A stretch of 64,000 nt of DNA from an uncultured Chitinophaga sp. (GCA_902168205.1 CABHOK010000004.1:124001-188000), one strand, 5' to 3'; numbered from the stretch's first letter, positions 8,557-18,318 are shown. Notes: generated by a model not told the origin, from the letters alone. Numbers and translations: made by a program.

Positions 8557-8958
8557 CTATTCTTCTTCCATATCCTTCAACTCGATCTCAAGTGCTTTTG
8601 TGCTGATGTATATTTCATTCAAGGAAAGTGCCAGCGACAGCAAAAGAAATATGAGACTTAATCCAAATATAGTGATAGCCCAGGTTTCATACTCCAGGTA
8701 AAAGAAAAGCATGCTGAGTACACAGAAGAAGAAACTGGTGATACCGGCAGCCTGCATGTGCTTAACAAGCATAAGTCTGAGTTTAAGATTTCGTATCTGT
8801 GCACGAATGATCTCGTGATTCTCCTGGATGGTTTTATACTTCGCGTGCAGGTTACGAATGAGTGTAGCCAAAGCCAGAAAGCGATTGGTATACGCCAGCA
8901 TCAACAATGTAATAGCAGGAAAGAGAAGTGCCGGTGTATTAATGGAGATCTGTGTCAT
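8557..8958 (-). CDS. DUF2721 family membrane protein
   Basis: The protein of about 133 residues matches the DUF2721 pattern: an N-terminal hydrophobic helix with SINTPALLFPAITLLMLAYT, then NRFLALATLIRNLH, a charged helical linker, and two closely spaced membrane helices (about residues 70-92 and 95-117) before a Glu-rich end. The molecular function of the family is unknown. The ATG at 8958 is preferred; the in-frame ATG at 8985 would make the gene overlap the end of the MFS gene. The two are probably co-transcribed in the order MFS then DUF2721. Confidence 0.8.
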   Translation of the reverse strand: MTQISINTPALLFPAITLLMLAYTNRFLALATLIRNLHAKYKTIQENHEIIRAQIRNLKLRLMLVKHMQAAGITSFFFCVLSMLFFYLEYETWAITIFGLSLIFLLLSLALSLNEIYISTKALEIELKDMEEE

Positions 8959-8974
8959 AAGTATATATAGTATA

Positions 8975-10213
8975 TTATTCAACACGCTGCAGCGTGCGCA
9001 GCGATTTGGAGAACCAGCTTGTGGCCCCTACAACCACCAAGGTCATAAAACCACCAAAGATTACCGAGCGCACAACGCCCAACATACTGGCCGCAAGTCC
9101 GGATTCAAACATCCCGATCTCATTCGAAGACCCGATGAAGATATGATTTACCGCTGATACACGTCCTTTCATATTCTCAGGTGTAAGCGTCTGTAATAAC
9201 GTTCCGCGAATGATTACGCTGACACAATCAAATACACCACTCATCATCAACAGGAACATTGATATCCAGAAATTTGTAGAAAGACCAAAGAGTATAATAC
9301 AAACACCAAAGCCTGCAACACAATATAGTAAAAGCTTACCAGCATTTTGCCTGATCGGATGGTGTACCAGGTATAACGCCATCAGCAACGCACCCACACC
9401 CGGTGCAGCGCGCAGAAACCCAAGTCCTACTTTACCAACATGAAGTATAGTATCTGCAAAGATTGGAAGGAGCGCAACAGCGCCACCAAACAGTACAGCG
9501 AACAAGTCGAGTGATATAGCACTCAATACAATCTTGTTGTTATAAACAAACCGTAGCCCGGCCTTGATTTTCTCAACGATGCCTTCTTCGGTTGTAGTGG
9601 GTGGCAATGGTTTATCGCTCACCATAAAGGCGAGCATGAGGCCTGCTAAAACCAGTAGCACATCCGTTGTATACGCAACAGAAATTCCGAAAAATCCATA
9701 GAGCAATCCTCCGAGGGGAGGTCCGGATAGGGAAGCGGTTTCCCACAACGTGCTGTTCCATGTAATCGCGTTACTATATAATTCGCGTGGCACCAGTTGA
9801 GGCATGAACGCAAACAGCGCGGGTGTCATAAACCCACGCGCTATGCCACTGATGAAAATGACAGTATAGATGGGGAGCACACCAAAGTCGAGAAGAAACT
9901 GCCCGGGTTCAAGGGTGAAAAAAAGAAGACTGAATGAGCAGAGAAATAATGTACTCAGGCATAGCAGTATAATTCGTTTACGTTGAACGACATCCGCCAC
10001 GTGCCCCGCATATAGCGATACACTGATGGATGGTATAGCTTCAGCAAGTCCGATGAGTCCGAGGGATAGCGGGTCTTTTGTTATTTCATATACCTGCCAC
10101 GCTACTACTACGGCTTGTATCTGTATAGCCAGTGTGGTGCAGAAGCGTGCTGAAATAAAATACCGGTAGTCTCTGATTTTTAGTGCTGCGTATGGAGAGG
10201 AGGTTGTACTCAT
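8975..10213 (-). CDS. MFS transporter (EntS-like exporter group)
   Basis: The 412-residue protein has about 12 membrane helices and the MFS signature between helices 2 and 3, SLYAGHVADVVQRKRIILL (G-x3-D-x2-QRKR). The N-terminal segment YRYFISARFCTTLAIQIQAV and the overall length place it with the EntS/MFS_3-type exporters, whose substrates include siderophores and drugs; the substrate here is unknown. Its start overlaps the stop of the upstream NadR-like kinase by four bases, so the two are translationally coupled. No siderophore synthesis genes are visible nearby. Confidence 0.88.
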   Translation of the reverse strand: MSTTSSPYAALKIRDYRYFISARFCTTLAIQIQAVVVAWQVYEITKDPLSLGLIGLAEAIPSISVSLYAGHVADVVQRKRIILLCLSTLFLCSFSLLFFTLEPGQFLLDFGVLPIYTVIFISGIARGFMTPALFAFMPQLVPRELYSNAITWNSTLWETASLSGPPLGGLLYGFFGISVAYTTDVLLVLAGLMLAFMVSDKPLPPTTTEEGIVEKIKAGLRFVYNNKIVLSAISLDLFAVLFGGAVALLPIFADTILHVGKVGLGFLRAAPGVGALLMALYLVHHPIRQNAGKLLLYCVAGFGVCIILFGLSTNFWISMFLLMMSGVFDCVSVIIRGTLLQTLTPENMKGRVSAVNHIFIGSSNEIGMFESGLAASMLGVVRSVIFGGFMTLVVVGATSWFSKSLRTLQRVE

Positions 10214-10752
10214 ACTGTTGTAAGAATCTTTTCAATTGCATCTACTGCCAGCTTTCTGCGTTGCTCGCGTTCGCCACGAATTTCCACGTATGGCACGGGC
10301 TGATTTTTCATTTCGTTAAGGTATAGCTGGTAAAGTTCTTCACGCTGATTGGGATGCTCACGCTGCGGATCTTCTTCCCAGGGTAAGTCTACATACGTTA
10401 ACATATATAGGTCATACTTGCGCGTAGCAATCTGGTGAAGTATATCCGGGTGACAACTTCCGTATTTGAATTCACTCCATACTTTAATCACGTAGAGGTT
10501 GGTATCGCAGATCAATACCTGGTTTGCATCACGCGTCCATTCTTCTTCCAATCGCAGCTGGCCATGTGCTATGGTTAACAGATCGTTTTCCACATACGGT
10601 CGCACCAGGTTGCCAATATAGCCACGTGCATATTCGGGTACCCAGGTGGTATGAAAGTGTTCTGCAAGAAATTTAGAGAGATCGGATTTCCCCGTGCACT
10701 CCGGACCGATTATCGCCACTTTCTTCACAGTGGGCAGATTGAAAGCATTCAT
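10210..10752 (-). CDS. NadR-like ATPase / predicted nicotinamide riboside kinase
   Basis: The roughly 180-residue protein carries a P-loop IIGPECTGKSDLSKFLAEHF (Walker A at residues 16-23). It also has WVPEYARGYI and LEEEWTRDANQVLICDTNLY, all characteristic of the C-terminal kinase domain of NadR, which phosphorylates nicotinamide riboside to NMN. The N-terminal NMN adenylyltransferase domain of full NadR is absent, and no pnuC transporter is adjacent. In Bacteroidota such stand-alone domains are common and usually annotated only as AAA ATPase. The ATG at 10752 is preferred over 10806, which would add 18 residues and run into the divergent promoter region. It overlaps the MFS gene by four bases. 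Confidence 0.82.
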   Translation of the reverse strand: MNAFNLPTVKKVAIIGPECTGKSDLSKFLAEHFHTTWVPEYARGYIGNLVRPYVENDLLTIAHGQLRLEEEWTRDANQVLICDTNLYVIKVWSEFKYGSCHPDILHQIATRKYDLYMLTYVDLPWEEDPQREHPNQREELYQLYLNEMKNQPVPYVEIRGEREQRRKLAVDAIEKILTTV

Positions 10753-10812
10753 AATGCGAAAATCGTTTATATTTCCCGGAATTTTTTTAGGAATACACAT
10801 AAACATTTACCG

Positions 10813-12279
10813 GTGAAGCGAAGAAAAGCATTACGGCATATCGGTCTTGGATTTTCGGCTGGCTTGATGTTGCCATCCCTGTTAACTGCGTGTAAGGAAG
10901 ATGATGCTACACCTTCTGTGAGGTATAACGGTGTAGTAGGAGTGATTGGTGCAGGTGCTGCTGGTTTACATGCTGCAGATATTCTGCGCAGCAACGGTAT
11001 TCCGGTAAGAGTGTTCGAGGCATCGGGTCGTGTAGGAGGAAGAGTTCGCACCATGCAACGCACCACGCAGCCTGACGATGCATTGCTTTTTGATCCGAAT
11101 AATTTACCGGTGAGTGAATTCCCAACCGAGTTTGGAGCTTCGTTTATTTCAGGCTCTGATTCTGCCTGGGGTAAAATAGTCGATCAGTTAAATGCACCGC
11201 TTATTGAAATCTATACGCAGGCCAGCGATATATTTATAGTAGACGGCTCCGTTAAGACTGCGGCTGATTTGCAGGGCGATGCTGATTTTATAGCGGCTAA
11301 GAATTTTGTGTCCGGTCTTGCTTCAAACTCATCAGCAGGTTCAGTGCAGCAGGCTATTGCGAGTGCTGGTATAAATGCGCGCATGTATACTATTCTTAAT
11401 TCGTGGGTTGGAAATAAAGCCGGTACATCGAACGATGTGCTGGGAGTAAAAGCATTGGCTGAGGCAATTGCCTTAAGAACGCGAAACGACAAGCAATATA
11501 TACTTCAGGCAAACCCGATGGAAGATGCTGTGCTTTCGCGATTCAGCAATGTTATACCTTACGTTGAGTTAAACAGCGCTATACAAAGCGTGAATTATAC
11601 CGGAGATAAAATTACGCTCACCGGTGTAAAGAATGGAACGGAAGCATTTACCGCTGAAGTCGATCGTTTGGTTGTGTCAGTGCCGGTCTCTATACTCAAA
11701 GCGAATACTATAGCGTTTACACCTTCACTTCCTTCAGCAAAAGCAACGGCACTGAGTCGTATGGATATGGAAGCCAGTATTCGTGTACGTCTGGAATTCA
11801 AAAAGAATTTCTGGGGCATGAACAGCGCATTTATTTACGGAGGCGCACAAGCTCCCGAATATTTCAATGCAGGTATAGGGCGCGATGCCATGCAAAAAAC
11901 GTTGGACATAACGATACAAGGTGCCAGGGCGCAAGAGCTGTCAGCTAAAGGTAAAGAGATGGTGCCTGTTATACTGGCAGAGCTGGATGCGGTATTCAAC
12001 GGACAGGCTACTGAAAATGTGCGGAGAGATGCCTCGAATAATGTTCTGTCTGTCATTATGGATTGGACAAAGGTGCCTTATATCCGCGGAGGCGCTTCCT
12101 ATATTAAGCCCGGTGGAAGCAATGCAGATCGGATTTCATTATCAGAATCGGTGAACGGTAAAGTATTTTTTGCCGGGGAGGCAACCGATATAGCGGGCGA
12201 TGCAGGCACGATCAGCGGTGCTATTCAATCTGCTGACCGTGCTGCCTCAGAGGTAATGGAGACCATTACACTGATATAG
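10813..12279 (+). CDS. Exported flavin-dependent amine oxidase (Tat-type lipoprotein)
   Basis: From the GTG at 10813 the protein is about 488 residues and begins with a twin-arginine-like stretch KRRKALRHIGLG, a hydrophobic region and a lipobox LLTAC (C27). It is therefore probably exported folded by Tat and anchored as a lipoprotein, which suits an FAD enzyme. The Rossmann motif is VIGAGAAGLHAADIL (44-58), followed by the GRVGGRVRT segment of flavin monoamine oxidases; the C-terminal FAD motif is FFAGEAT. The family oxidises amines or amino acids to imines with H2O2 release; the substrate is unknown. The reading frame is open to 10651, but a start there would bury the signal peptide and overlap the divergent kinase gene. 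Confidence 0.85.
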   Translation: MKRRKALRHIGLGFSAGLMLPSLLTACKEDDATPSVRYNGVVGVIGAGAAGLHAADILRSNGIPVRVFEASGRVGGRVRTMQRTTQPDDALLFDPNNLPVSEFPTEFGASFISGSDSAWGKIVDQLNAPLIEIYTQASDIFIVDGSVKTAADLQGDADFIAAKNFVSGLASNSSAGSVQQAIASAGINARMYTILNSWVGNKAGTSNDVLGVKALAEAIALRTRNDKQYILQANPMEDAVLSRFSNVIPYVELNSAIQSVNYTGDKITLTGVKNGTEAFTAEVDRLVVSVPVSILKANTIAFTPSLPSAKATALSRMDMEASIRVRLEFKKNFWGMNSAFIYGGAQAPEYFNAGIGRDAMQKTLDITIQGARAQELSAKGKEMVPVILAELDAVFNGQATENVRRDASNNVLSVIMDWTKVPYIRGGASYIKPGGSNADRISLSESVNGKVFFAGEATDIAGDAGTISGAIQSADRAASEVMETITLI

Positions 12280-12286
12280 GTTTGGG

Positions 12287-14734
12287 TTATTCGTTCTTCA
12301 ACGATTTTACGGGGTTTACAATAGCTGCTTTAATGGATTGATAGCTTACGGTGATCCAGGCGATCAGCAACGCTATAACACCTGCCAATAGAAATATGCC
12401 TACACCGAGTTGAATACGGTATGCAAAATTTTGCAGCCAGTTATCCATCATATACCATGCAAAGGGTGTTGCCAGTATAAAGGCTATCACAATCAGTTTT
12501 GTGAAATCTTTTGACAGCAATACAACAATGCCTCCTACGGATGCCCCCAATACTTTGCGTATACCAATTTCTTTTGTGCGCAGGTTTGCAGTATAGGCTG
12601 CGAGTCCGAAGAGACCTACGCAAGCTATAATAATGGCCAGCCCTGAAAATATAGCGAACACTTTTCCGGCTCGTTGTTCCGATTCATATTGCGCATTCAG
12701 GTTCTGATCAAGGAACTGGTACTTGAAAGGTTGATCAGGTGCTAATTTTTTCCAGGCAGCTTCAATATCGCTTATAACAGTCGTTGCATTTTTACCTTTA
12801 ACGCGTGCGTATGTATAGGCCGCACCGCCACCGAAGCTCTCGTTGCTTTGAATAGTAAGTGGTGTAACCGGATCGCGCAGCGACTGAAAATTAAAATCTT
12901 TAATGATGCCGATAATGGTATACTGTACCGTTACATTGCCTTGCTGCGTGCGTTGCACCTGCAATAATTTTTTACCGATCGGGTCTGCTATATCTAGCGT
13001 TTTCACAGCGGCCTCGTTGAGAATGATAGACAATGAATCGTTAGTTGATTCGGAGAAACCATGTCCTTCAGTAAATTCAAATCCAACGGTCTCGGCAAAT
13101 GTATCATCTATACCCATCGTTTTTGTTGTGAGTATTTCAGATGATCCTTCCGGAGTAAATTGCGCACCAAAGAAATCGCCTTGTCTTCCGAGTAGTGAAA
13201 ATGCGGTCGCAGCTTTCTCAACATTCCCGATGCGTTTTACTTCCTCGGTAAATGTTCGGGCGTTATTTTCCAATGCGAATACGCGTTCAATAACCAGCAT
13301 CTGTTCTTTGTCATACCCCAGCGATTTGTTCTGCATATACTGCATCTGCTCTGCTACTACCATAGTGCCTACTATCAGTACAATAGAAATAAAGAACTGA
13401 AACACAACGAGACCATTGCGTAACCACGTACCTTTTGTGTTGCTGGTAAAATTACCTTTCATAACAACAACCGGATTGAATGATGACAGCGCGAATGCAG
13501 GATAACTGCCTGCAAGAAAACCAACGACCAATGCTATACCGAGCAAAGCAAGGGGCAGTAAACCTGCGAAATCAAGTGTAAGATGTTTGTCAACTAGGTT
13601 GTTGAAATAGGGAAGTGCAAACCATGTTATGGTGAGTGCAAGTGCGGTAGCAAATAAACTTAGCACAATGGACTCTGTGAGGAATTGAAATACCAGTTGA
13701 CTCTTCAGTGAGCCCATGGTTTTGCGTACACCAACTTCACGCGCACGCTCGGCCGAGCGTGCTGTTGCAAGATTCATAAAATTGATACAGGCTATAACGA
13801 GTATGAGTACTGCTACCGATATAAGGAAGTATACATAGTTAAGATTACCACCGGGCTGCATCTTTGCTTCGATGTTACGCGGGTCAAGATGAATTGATTT
13901 CAGAGGTTGCAGAAAATACGTATACCCGTTTCCTTCTTTTTTATAGTCTTCCCATGACTTACCGAGGTCGCGCTCTATCTGTGCAGCAGCGTAAGTGTCA
14001 ACCATCTTTGGCAATTTAGTTTGCAGCGCCTTGGCATCTGCCCCGGGTTTCAATTGTATATATACATGCGCTGAGAAAGTTGTGAAGTTACTTTGATTGC
14101 CACCACCGAAGAAATTATCATCCCACTTGGAAAGGAAGTCAAATTTGAAATGCGAGTTATCGGGTATATTTTCACATATGCCACTTACGTGAAAATCCTG
14201 GTTGAACATTCGGATTGTTTTGCCAACAGGATCGTTATTGCCAAAGTATCGCTTCGCTGTTTCCTCTGTAAGCACTACATCATTCCGTTGCAGTAATACT
14301 TTTTTTGGATCGCCCTTCAAAACACGAATACTGAAGAAAGTAAAGAAGTTGGAATCAGCAGCCATGATAAAGTCTTCTTCAAATTGCTTTACTTCATCAC
14401 GTTCATCTTTATAGTTTACTACAACCTGGTTGATCGGTCCGCCCATCTTGACCACACTGGCAATTTCAGGGAAATCGTGTTGCATCACATCGGCATACGA
14501 GTGAGGAATGATGGCATAGTTGGTAGAATGATTCGGATACTTTCGCTCCAATGCGACTTTATAAATGTTGTCGGCATTGGAGTGGAATGAGTCGTATGAG
14601 AACTCATTGGTAACAAACATAACGATCAAAATACAACTGGCTATACCAGTTGAAAGGCCCAGTACATTAATGATGGTGTAGACCTTTTGTTTGATCAGGC
14701 TTCGGATGGCAATGCGCAGGTAATTTTTCAGCAT
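12287..14734 (-). CDS. MacB/FtsX-type ABC transporter permease without own ATPase
   Basis: From the ATG at 14734 (MLKNYLRIAIRSL) the protein is about 815 residues. It has an N-terminal membrane helix, a MacB periplasmic core domain (about 45-240), an FtsX block of three helices, a second periplasmic core, and a second FtsX block at the C terminus. Signature segments ARSAERAREVGVRKTMGS and LRTKEIGIRKVLGASV are the paired FtsX cytoplasmic motifs. This duplicated form is abundant in Bacteroidota and is thought to work with a separate ATPase in lipoprotein, peptide or drug export. No ATPase gene is adjacent. An ATG at 14794 is possible but gives an unlikely N-terminal extension. The gene converges on the amine oxidase, with 7 bases between stops. 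Confidence 0.9.
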   Translation of the reverse strand: MLKNYLRIAIRSLIKQKVYTIINVLGLSTGIASCILIVMFVTNEFSYDSFHSNADNIYKVALERKYPNHSTNYAIIPHSYADVMQHDFPEIASVVKMGGPINQVVVNYKDERDEVKQFEEDFIMAADSNFFTFFSIRVLKGDPKKVLLQRNDVVLTEETAKRYFGNNDPVGKTIRMFNQDFHVSGICENIPDNSHFKFDFLSKWDDNFFGGGNQSNFTTFSAHVYIQLKPGADAKALQTKLPKMVDTYAAAQIERDLGKSWEDYKKEGNGYTYFLQPLKSIHLDPRNIEAKMQPGGNLNYVYFLISVAVLILVIACINFMNLATARSAERAREVGVRKTMGSLKSQLVFQFLTESIVLSLFATALALTITWFALPYFNNLVDKHLTLDFAGLLPLALLGIALVVGFLAGSYPAFALSSFNPVVVMKGNFTSNTKGTWLRNGLVVFQFFISIVLIVGTMVVAEQMQYMQNKSLGYDKEQMLVIERVFALENNARTFTEEVKRIGNVEKAATAFSLLGRQGDFFGAQFTPEGSSEILTTKTMGIDDTFAETVGFEFTEGHGFSESTNDSLSIILNEAAVKTLDIADPIGKKLLQVQRTQQGNVTVQYTIIGIIKDFNFQSLRDPVTPLTIQSNESFGGGAAYTYARVKGKNATTVISDIEAAWKKLAPDQPFKYQFLDQNLNAQYESEQRAGKVFAIFSGLAIIIACVGLFGLAAYTANLRTKEIGIRKVLGASVGGIVVLLSKDFTKLIVIAFILATPFAWYMMDNWLQNFAYRIQLGVGIFLLAGVIALLIAWITVSYQSIKAAIVNPVKSLKNE

Positions 14735-14803
14735 AGCAAAAGTTCTCTGGTAATTTTCAGAAATGCAATACCCTACGCCTCGGTATATCGCCAAAGGCTA
14801 TAA

Positions 14804-14834
14804 ATAAAAAAATCGTCCGTTGCCGGACGATTTT
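14804..14834 (-). terminator. Terminator after accD
   Basis: On the minus strand AAAATCGTCCG, loop GCAA, CGGACGATTTT forms an 11-bp stem followed by a T run. It lies between accD and the FtsX-type permease, separating their transcripts. Confidence 0.8.
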
Positions 14835-14864
14835 CAAAAGTATATATAGTCTCTTAAGGATGAA

Positions 14865-15707
14865 TTAGTCTTGCAGCATTTTCAGCAGCGTAGAAATTCT
14901 GTTCTTCAGGTTTCTGCGATCGATGATAAAATCGAGGAAGCCGTGTTCCAACACAAACTCAGCGCTCTGAAATCCTTTTGGCAGATCTTTACCGATGGTT
15001 TCGCGGATAACACGCGGACCAGCAAACCCGATGAGGGAACCTGGTTCAGCAATGTTAAAGTCTCCCAACATAGCATACGATGCTGTTACACCACCCGTTG
15101 TAGGGTCTGTCAGCAAGGATATATAGGGAATCTTTGCCTGATCAAGCAACGCGATCTTGGCGGAAGTTTTGGCCATCTGCATCAGCGATAAACCCGCTTC
15201 CATCATACGCGCACCGCCCGAGCGGGAGATCATGAGGAAAGGTTTCTTGTTTTTGAGACTGTGGTCCATCGCGCGGGCAATTTTCTCGCCCACAACAGAA
15301 CCCATTGAACCACCAATGAACGTGAAGTCCATACAAGCGATGGTAATATCAAGTCCGTTTATTTTTCCGTAGGCCGTACGAACCGCATCCTTCAGTTGAG
15401 ATTTCTCCTGCGATTCCTTGATGCGTTTCGGATATGCTTTTGTGTCTTTGAAAGTCAGCGGGTCAGCAGACTCCATGTTCGGGTCGAGCTCAGTAAATTC
15501 ATTGTTGTCGAACAGTACTTCAAAATACTCTTCGGAGCCTATACGCACATGATAATCTTCTTCGGGCACTACGTAGGCGTTGCTCTTCAGCTCCCGGGTG
15601 TGAATGATCTTGCCGGCAGGCGATTTAAACCATAGTCCGTCAGGCACCTCACGTTTCGATTCCGTAGGTGTTACTATACCTTTATCACTGCGTTTGAACC
15701 AAGCCAT
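14865..15707 (-). CDS. accD: Acetyl-CoA carboxylase carboxyltransferase beta subunit
   Basis: With AccA, AccD transfers the carboxyl group from biotin to acetyl-CoA, giving malonyl-CoA for fatty acid synthesis. The 280-residue protein has the standard crotonase-fold core, including the oxyanion-hole segment [18 protein letters not shown] and [17 protein letters not shown], then [14 protein letters not shown]. The N-terminal zinc ribbon normally has C-x2-C-x15-C-x2-C. Here the four positions are S29, G32, P48 and D51, so no zinc site can form, although the flanking sequence ([30 protein letters not shown]) is well kept. It lies 74 bases downstream of fructose-bisphosphate aldolase, with a terminator between, and accA is not in the window. 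Confidence 0.96.
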   Translation of the reverse strand: MAWFKRSDKGIVTPTESKREVPDGLWFKSPAGKIIHTRELKSNAYVVPEEDYHVRIGSEEYFEVLFDNNEFTELDPNMESADPLTFKDTKAYPKRIKESQEKSQLKDAVRTAYGKINGLDITIACMDFTFIGGSMGSVVGEKIARAMDHSLKNKKPFLMISRSGGARMMEAGLSLMQMAKTSAKIALLDQAKIPYISLLTDPTTGGVTASYAMLGDFNIAEPGSLIGFAGPRVIRETIGKDLPKGFQSAEFVLEHGFLDFIIDRRNLKNRISTLLKMLQD

Positions 15708-15724
15708 GTGTTAAAAAAAATTTT

Positions 15725-15767
15725 AGTAAAAAATAAAGCCGATGCATCGGGAAAGATACATCGGCTT
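15725..15767 (-). terminator. Terminator after the aldolase gene
   Basis: On the minus strand AAGCCGATGTATC pairs with GATGCATCGGCTT around a short TTTCCC loop (13 bp with one G-T pair), followed by TATTTTTTA. It separates the aldolase transcript from accD. Confidence 0.8.
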
Positions 15768-15781
15768 GTTCGATAAATAAA

Positions 15782-16852
15782 CTATGCCACGTCAATCGAC
15801 TTGTCGAGGTATACATCCTGAATCACGTTCAGAATCTCTACACCTTCTTTCAATGGACGCTGGAATGCTTTTCTACCAGAGATCAGACCCATACCACCAG
15901 CACGTTTGTTGATAACCGCTGTGCGTACTGCATCTGCTAAATCACTCTGACCTTTTGACTCTCCTCCAGAGTTGATCAAACCTGCGCGGCCCATGAAGCA
16001 GTTTGCTACCTGGTAGCGGCAAAGATCGATCGGGTGATCAGAAGTTAAATCTGTATAAATTCTTTCATCCAGTTTACCGTAGCTGCTTCCACCGGTATTC
16101 AATGCTTTGTAACCACCGTTGTTCTCAGCAAGTTTTTGTTTGATGATGTCCGCCTGGATTGTTACACCCAGGTGGTTTGCCTGACCAGTTAAGTCAGCAG
16201 ATACGTGATAATCAACACCACCTTGTTTGAAAGCGTTATTACGGGTATAGCACCACAGTATAGTACCCATACCTAATTGATGTGCCTTTTCAAAAGCTGC
16301 AGCAACTTCCTGGATCTGACGCGTAGCGTTGTCTGAGCCGAAATATATAGTTGCTCCAACAGCAACTGCTCCCAGGTTCCATGCATCTTCTACAGAGCCG
16401 AACATGATCTCGTCAGCTTTGTTAGGATAGGTAAGGAGCTCGTTGTGGTTGATCTTTACAATGAAAGGAATGCGGTGGGCATATTTTCTTGACATCATCG
16501 CCAGCACACCGTATGTAGTAGCCACTCCGTTGCAACCACCTTCGATAGCAAGCTTGATAATATTTTCAGGATCAAAGTAGTCTGGGTTCTTTGCAAAAGA
16601 TGCACCGGCACTGTGCTCGATACCTTGATCGATCGGAAGAATAGAAAGGAAGCCAGTGTTCGCGAGGCGACCTGTTCCGAATAATTGCTGGAGACTTCTC
16701 AATACCTGCGGAGAGCGGTTTGATTGTACGAAGATGTTGTCTACAAAATTCGGATTCGGAAGATGAAGGCGATCTTTTGAAATAGTTTTGCTCTGGTGCT
16801 TCAACAGGAAATCTGCGTCTTTGCCCAAAAGCTCTACGATGTTCTTTGCCAT
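15782..16852 (-). CDS. Class I fructose-bisphosphate aldolase (DhnA/FbaB type)
   Basis: The 356-residue protein belongs to the DhnA-type class I aldolases, which cleave fructose 1,6-bisphosphate through a Schiff base without a metal ion. Recognisable segments are [20 protein letters not shown] (about 67-86), [29 protein letters not shown], and the C-terminal [27 protein letters not shown] cannot assign the Schiff-base lysine with certainty by eye. The high conservation of every segment and a good -7 box upstream suggest a well-expressed housekeeping gene of glycolysis or gluconeogenesis. It is flanked by a terminator and accD. Confidence 0.92.
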   Translation of the reverse strand: MAKNIVELLGKDADFLLKHQSKTISKDRLHLPNPNFVDNIFVQSNRSPQVLRSLQQLFGTGRLANTGFLSILPIDQGIEHSAGASFAKNPDYFDPENIIKLAIEGGCNGVATTYGVLAMMSRKYAHRIPFIVKINHNELLTYPNKADEIMFGSVEDAWNLGAVAVGATIYFGSDNATRQIQEVAAAFEKAHQLGMGTILWCYTRNNAFKQGGVDYHVSADLTGQANHLGVTIQADIIKQKLAENNGGYKALNTGGSSYGKLDERIYTDLTSDHPIDLCRYQVANCFMGRAGLINSGGESKGQSDLADAVRTAVINKRAGGMGLISGRKAFQRPLKEGVEILNVIQDVYLDKSIDVA

Positions 16853-16897
16853 AATTATTAATTATTGGTCTGGTTATGGTTTTTTAATGAGCGGGGA

Positions 16898-16905
16898 CAA
16901 AGTTA
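16898..16905 (-). promoter_or_regulatory. Candidate -7 box of the aldolase gene
   Basis: TAACTTTG on the minus strand fits TAnnTTTG and lies 45 bases upstream of the aldolase ATG. No clear TTG lies at the expected 19-base spacing. Confidence 0.5.
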
Positions 16906-17061
16906 TTAATTATTTAATTGTATGCTAATTAACGCAAATTTCGCGGTTTTTGACGTCATTCAATCGTGTTAGATTTTTACTTTGGAATTTTTATTCTCAC
17001 GGAAGTGAAAAATTTCAGACTACTAAAGCCTCCCAATGCCGAAATAAAAAGTGCCGAAAAG

Positions 17062-17092
17062 CAAAAAGCCATCCCGAAAATTCGGAATGGCC
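17062..17092 (-). terminator. Terminator after rplS
   Basis: On the minus strand GGCCATTCCGAA pairs with TTCGGGATGGC (one G-T pair), followed by TTTTTGC. It lies 26 bases after the rplS stop and ends the rpsP-rimM-trmD-rplS cluster. Confidence 0.8.
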
Positions 17093-17117
17093 TTCTGATG
17101 TTTTGAATCGGTACCGT

Positions 17118-17471
17118 TTAAAGCTTTTCCTTGATACGGGCAGCCTTACCTTGACGGCCTTTCATGTAGTACAGTTTCGCTCTGCGAACTTTACCTTGCT
17201 TCAATACTTCGATTTTATCGATAGTAGGAGATACGATTGGGAAGATACGCTCAACACCTACACCATTAGATACTTTTCTTACTGTGAAGGTCTCACCGTT
17301 TGTTCCGAATCCTCTGCGCTGGATTACAGTGCCCTGGAATTGCTGGATACGCTCTTTGTTACCTTCTTTTATTTTCACGTGAACGTTGATAGTATCACCA
17401 GGATTGAAGCTGGGAACAGATTCACGGACTTTCGCAAATTCCTGCTCAACTAATTTAATTAAGTCTGCCAT
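17118..17471 (-). CDS. rplS: 50S ribosomal protein L19
   Basis: The ATG at 17471 gives a 117-residue protein starting [12 protein letters not shown], the normal start and length of L19. Family hallmarks are [43 protein letters not shown] and [14 protein letters not shown]19 sits at the 30S-50S interface. It is the last gene of the rpsP-rimM-trmD-rplS series, separated from trmD by about 170 bases that contain a TAnnTTTG box, so it is probably also transcribed on its own. An in-frame upstream ATG at 17534 is not used by the family. Confidence 0.98.
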   Translation of the reverse strand: MADLIKLVEQEFAKVRESVPSFNPGDTINVHVKIKEGNKERIQQFQGTVIQRRGFGTNGETFTVRKVSNGVGVERIFPIVSPTIDKIEVLKQGKVRRAKLYYMKGRQGKAARIKEKL

Positions 17472-17498
17472 AACTCGATGGTTTTGAAAATTGGACTG

Positions 17499-17506
17499 CA
17501 AATGTA
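17499..17506 (-). promoter_or_regulatory. Candidate -7 box of rplS
   Basis: TACATTTG on the minus strand matches TAnnTTTG and lies 27 bases upstream of the rplS start, inside the trmD-rplS gap. The -33 box is not clear. Confidence 0.5.
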
Positions 17507-17643
17507 TGGAAAGAATTGAGAAATTCAGAGGCAAGCCCTAAGATTTAACTGATTAATTATCAAAGCCTCCAAATTCATCTGTTTTCGCAGGTTTGGGCTT
17601 CGATGGTTCCGTACAAATCTGCGAATAATTAAGTCTGAAAGCA

Positions 17644-18318
17644 TTATTTCAGCAGTTCTGGTCTTCGCTGGCGGGTGCGTTCCAGCGATTGCTCGTGTCG
17701 CCACTCTTCAATTTTGGTGGCATGCCCGGAAAGTAAAACGTCTGGAACTTTCCATCCTTTATACTCTGCTGGTCGGGTATATACGGGTGGGGCAATCAGA
17801 TTATCTTGGAAGGAATCACTTAATGCCGATGTCTCATCCGATAATACTCCAGGAATTAACCTGATCACGGCATCAGCAACAACGGCTGCAGCCAGCTCTC
17901 CTCCCGAAAGAACATAATCCCCAATGCTTATTTCGCGGGTTATCAGATGCTCGCGAACACGTTCGTCTACACCTTTATAATGGCCGCAGAGCAGGATTAA
18001 ATTTTTCTTCAGACTAAGTTCATTGGCAAGAGACTGATTGAGCCGCTGACCATCCGGACTCATATAAATTATATCATCGTACTCGCGTTTCGATTTAAGA
18101 TCGGCAATACAATTATCGATTGGCTCAATCATCATCACCATGCCGGCACCACCACCAAAAGCATAGTCATCGGTAGTGCGATGCTTGTTGGTTGCGTATT
18201 GACGTAAGTCAATCACGTTAACGGTAACTATACCTTTTGCCTGTGCTCTCTTTAAGATAGAATCCGAGAACGGACTCTCAACAAGTTTGGGTAACGTGGT
18301 AATGATATCGATGTGCAT
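17644..18318 (-). CDS. trmD: tRNA (guanine-N1)-methyltransferase
   Basis: TrmD methylates G37 of tRNAs reading CNN-type codons, which prevents +1 frameshifting. The 224-residue protein shows the SPOUT trefoil-knot sequences: [20 protein letters not shown] at the N terminus, [30 protein letters not shown] and [15 protein letters not shown], and ends with [20 protein letters not shown] and a [15 protein letters not shown] tail. All conserved parts are present. It follows rimM after 57 bases in the usual rpsP-rimM-trmD-rplS order. Confidence 0.98.
   Translation of the reverse strand: MHIDIITTLPKLVESPFSDSILKRAQAKGIVTVNVIDLRQYATNKHRTTDDYAFGGGAGMVMMIEPIDNCIADLKSKREYDDIIYMSPDGQRLNQSLANELSLKKNLILLCGHYKGVDERVREHLITREISIGDYVLSGGELAAAVVADAVIRLIPGVLSDETSALSDSFQDNLIAPPVYTRPAEYKGWKVPDVLLSGHATKIEEWRHEQSLERTRQRRPELLK

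Noticed and set aside
10210-10752. Bifunctional NadR
   Set aside because: Only the kinase-like domain is present; the N-terminal NMN adenylyltransferase and DNA-binding parts are missing.
12903-13400. A 165-codon open frame antisense to the first FtsX-type permease
   Set aside because: The permease frame is continuous and matches its family; the antisense frame has no family signal.
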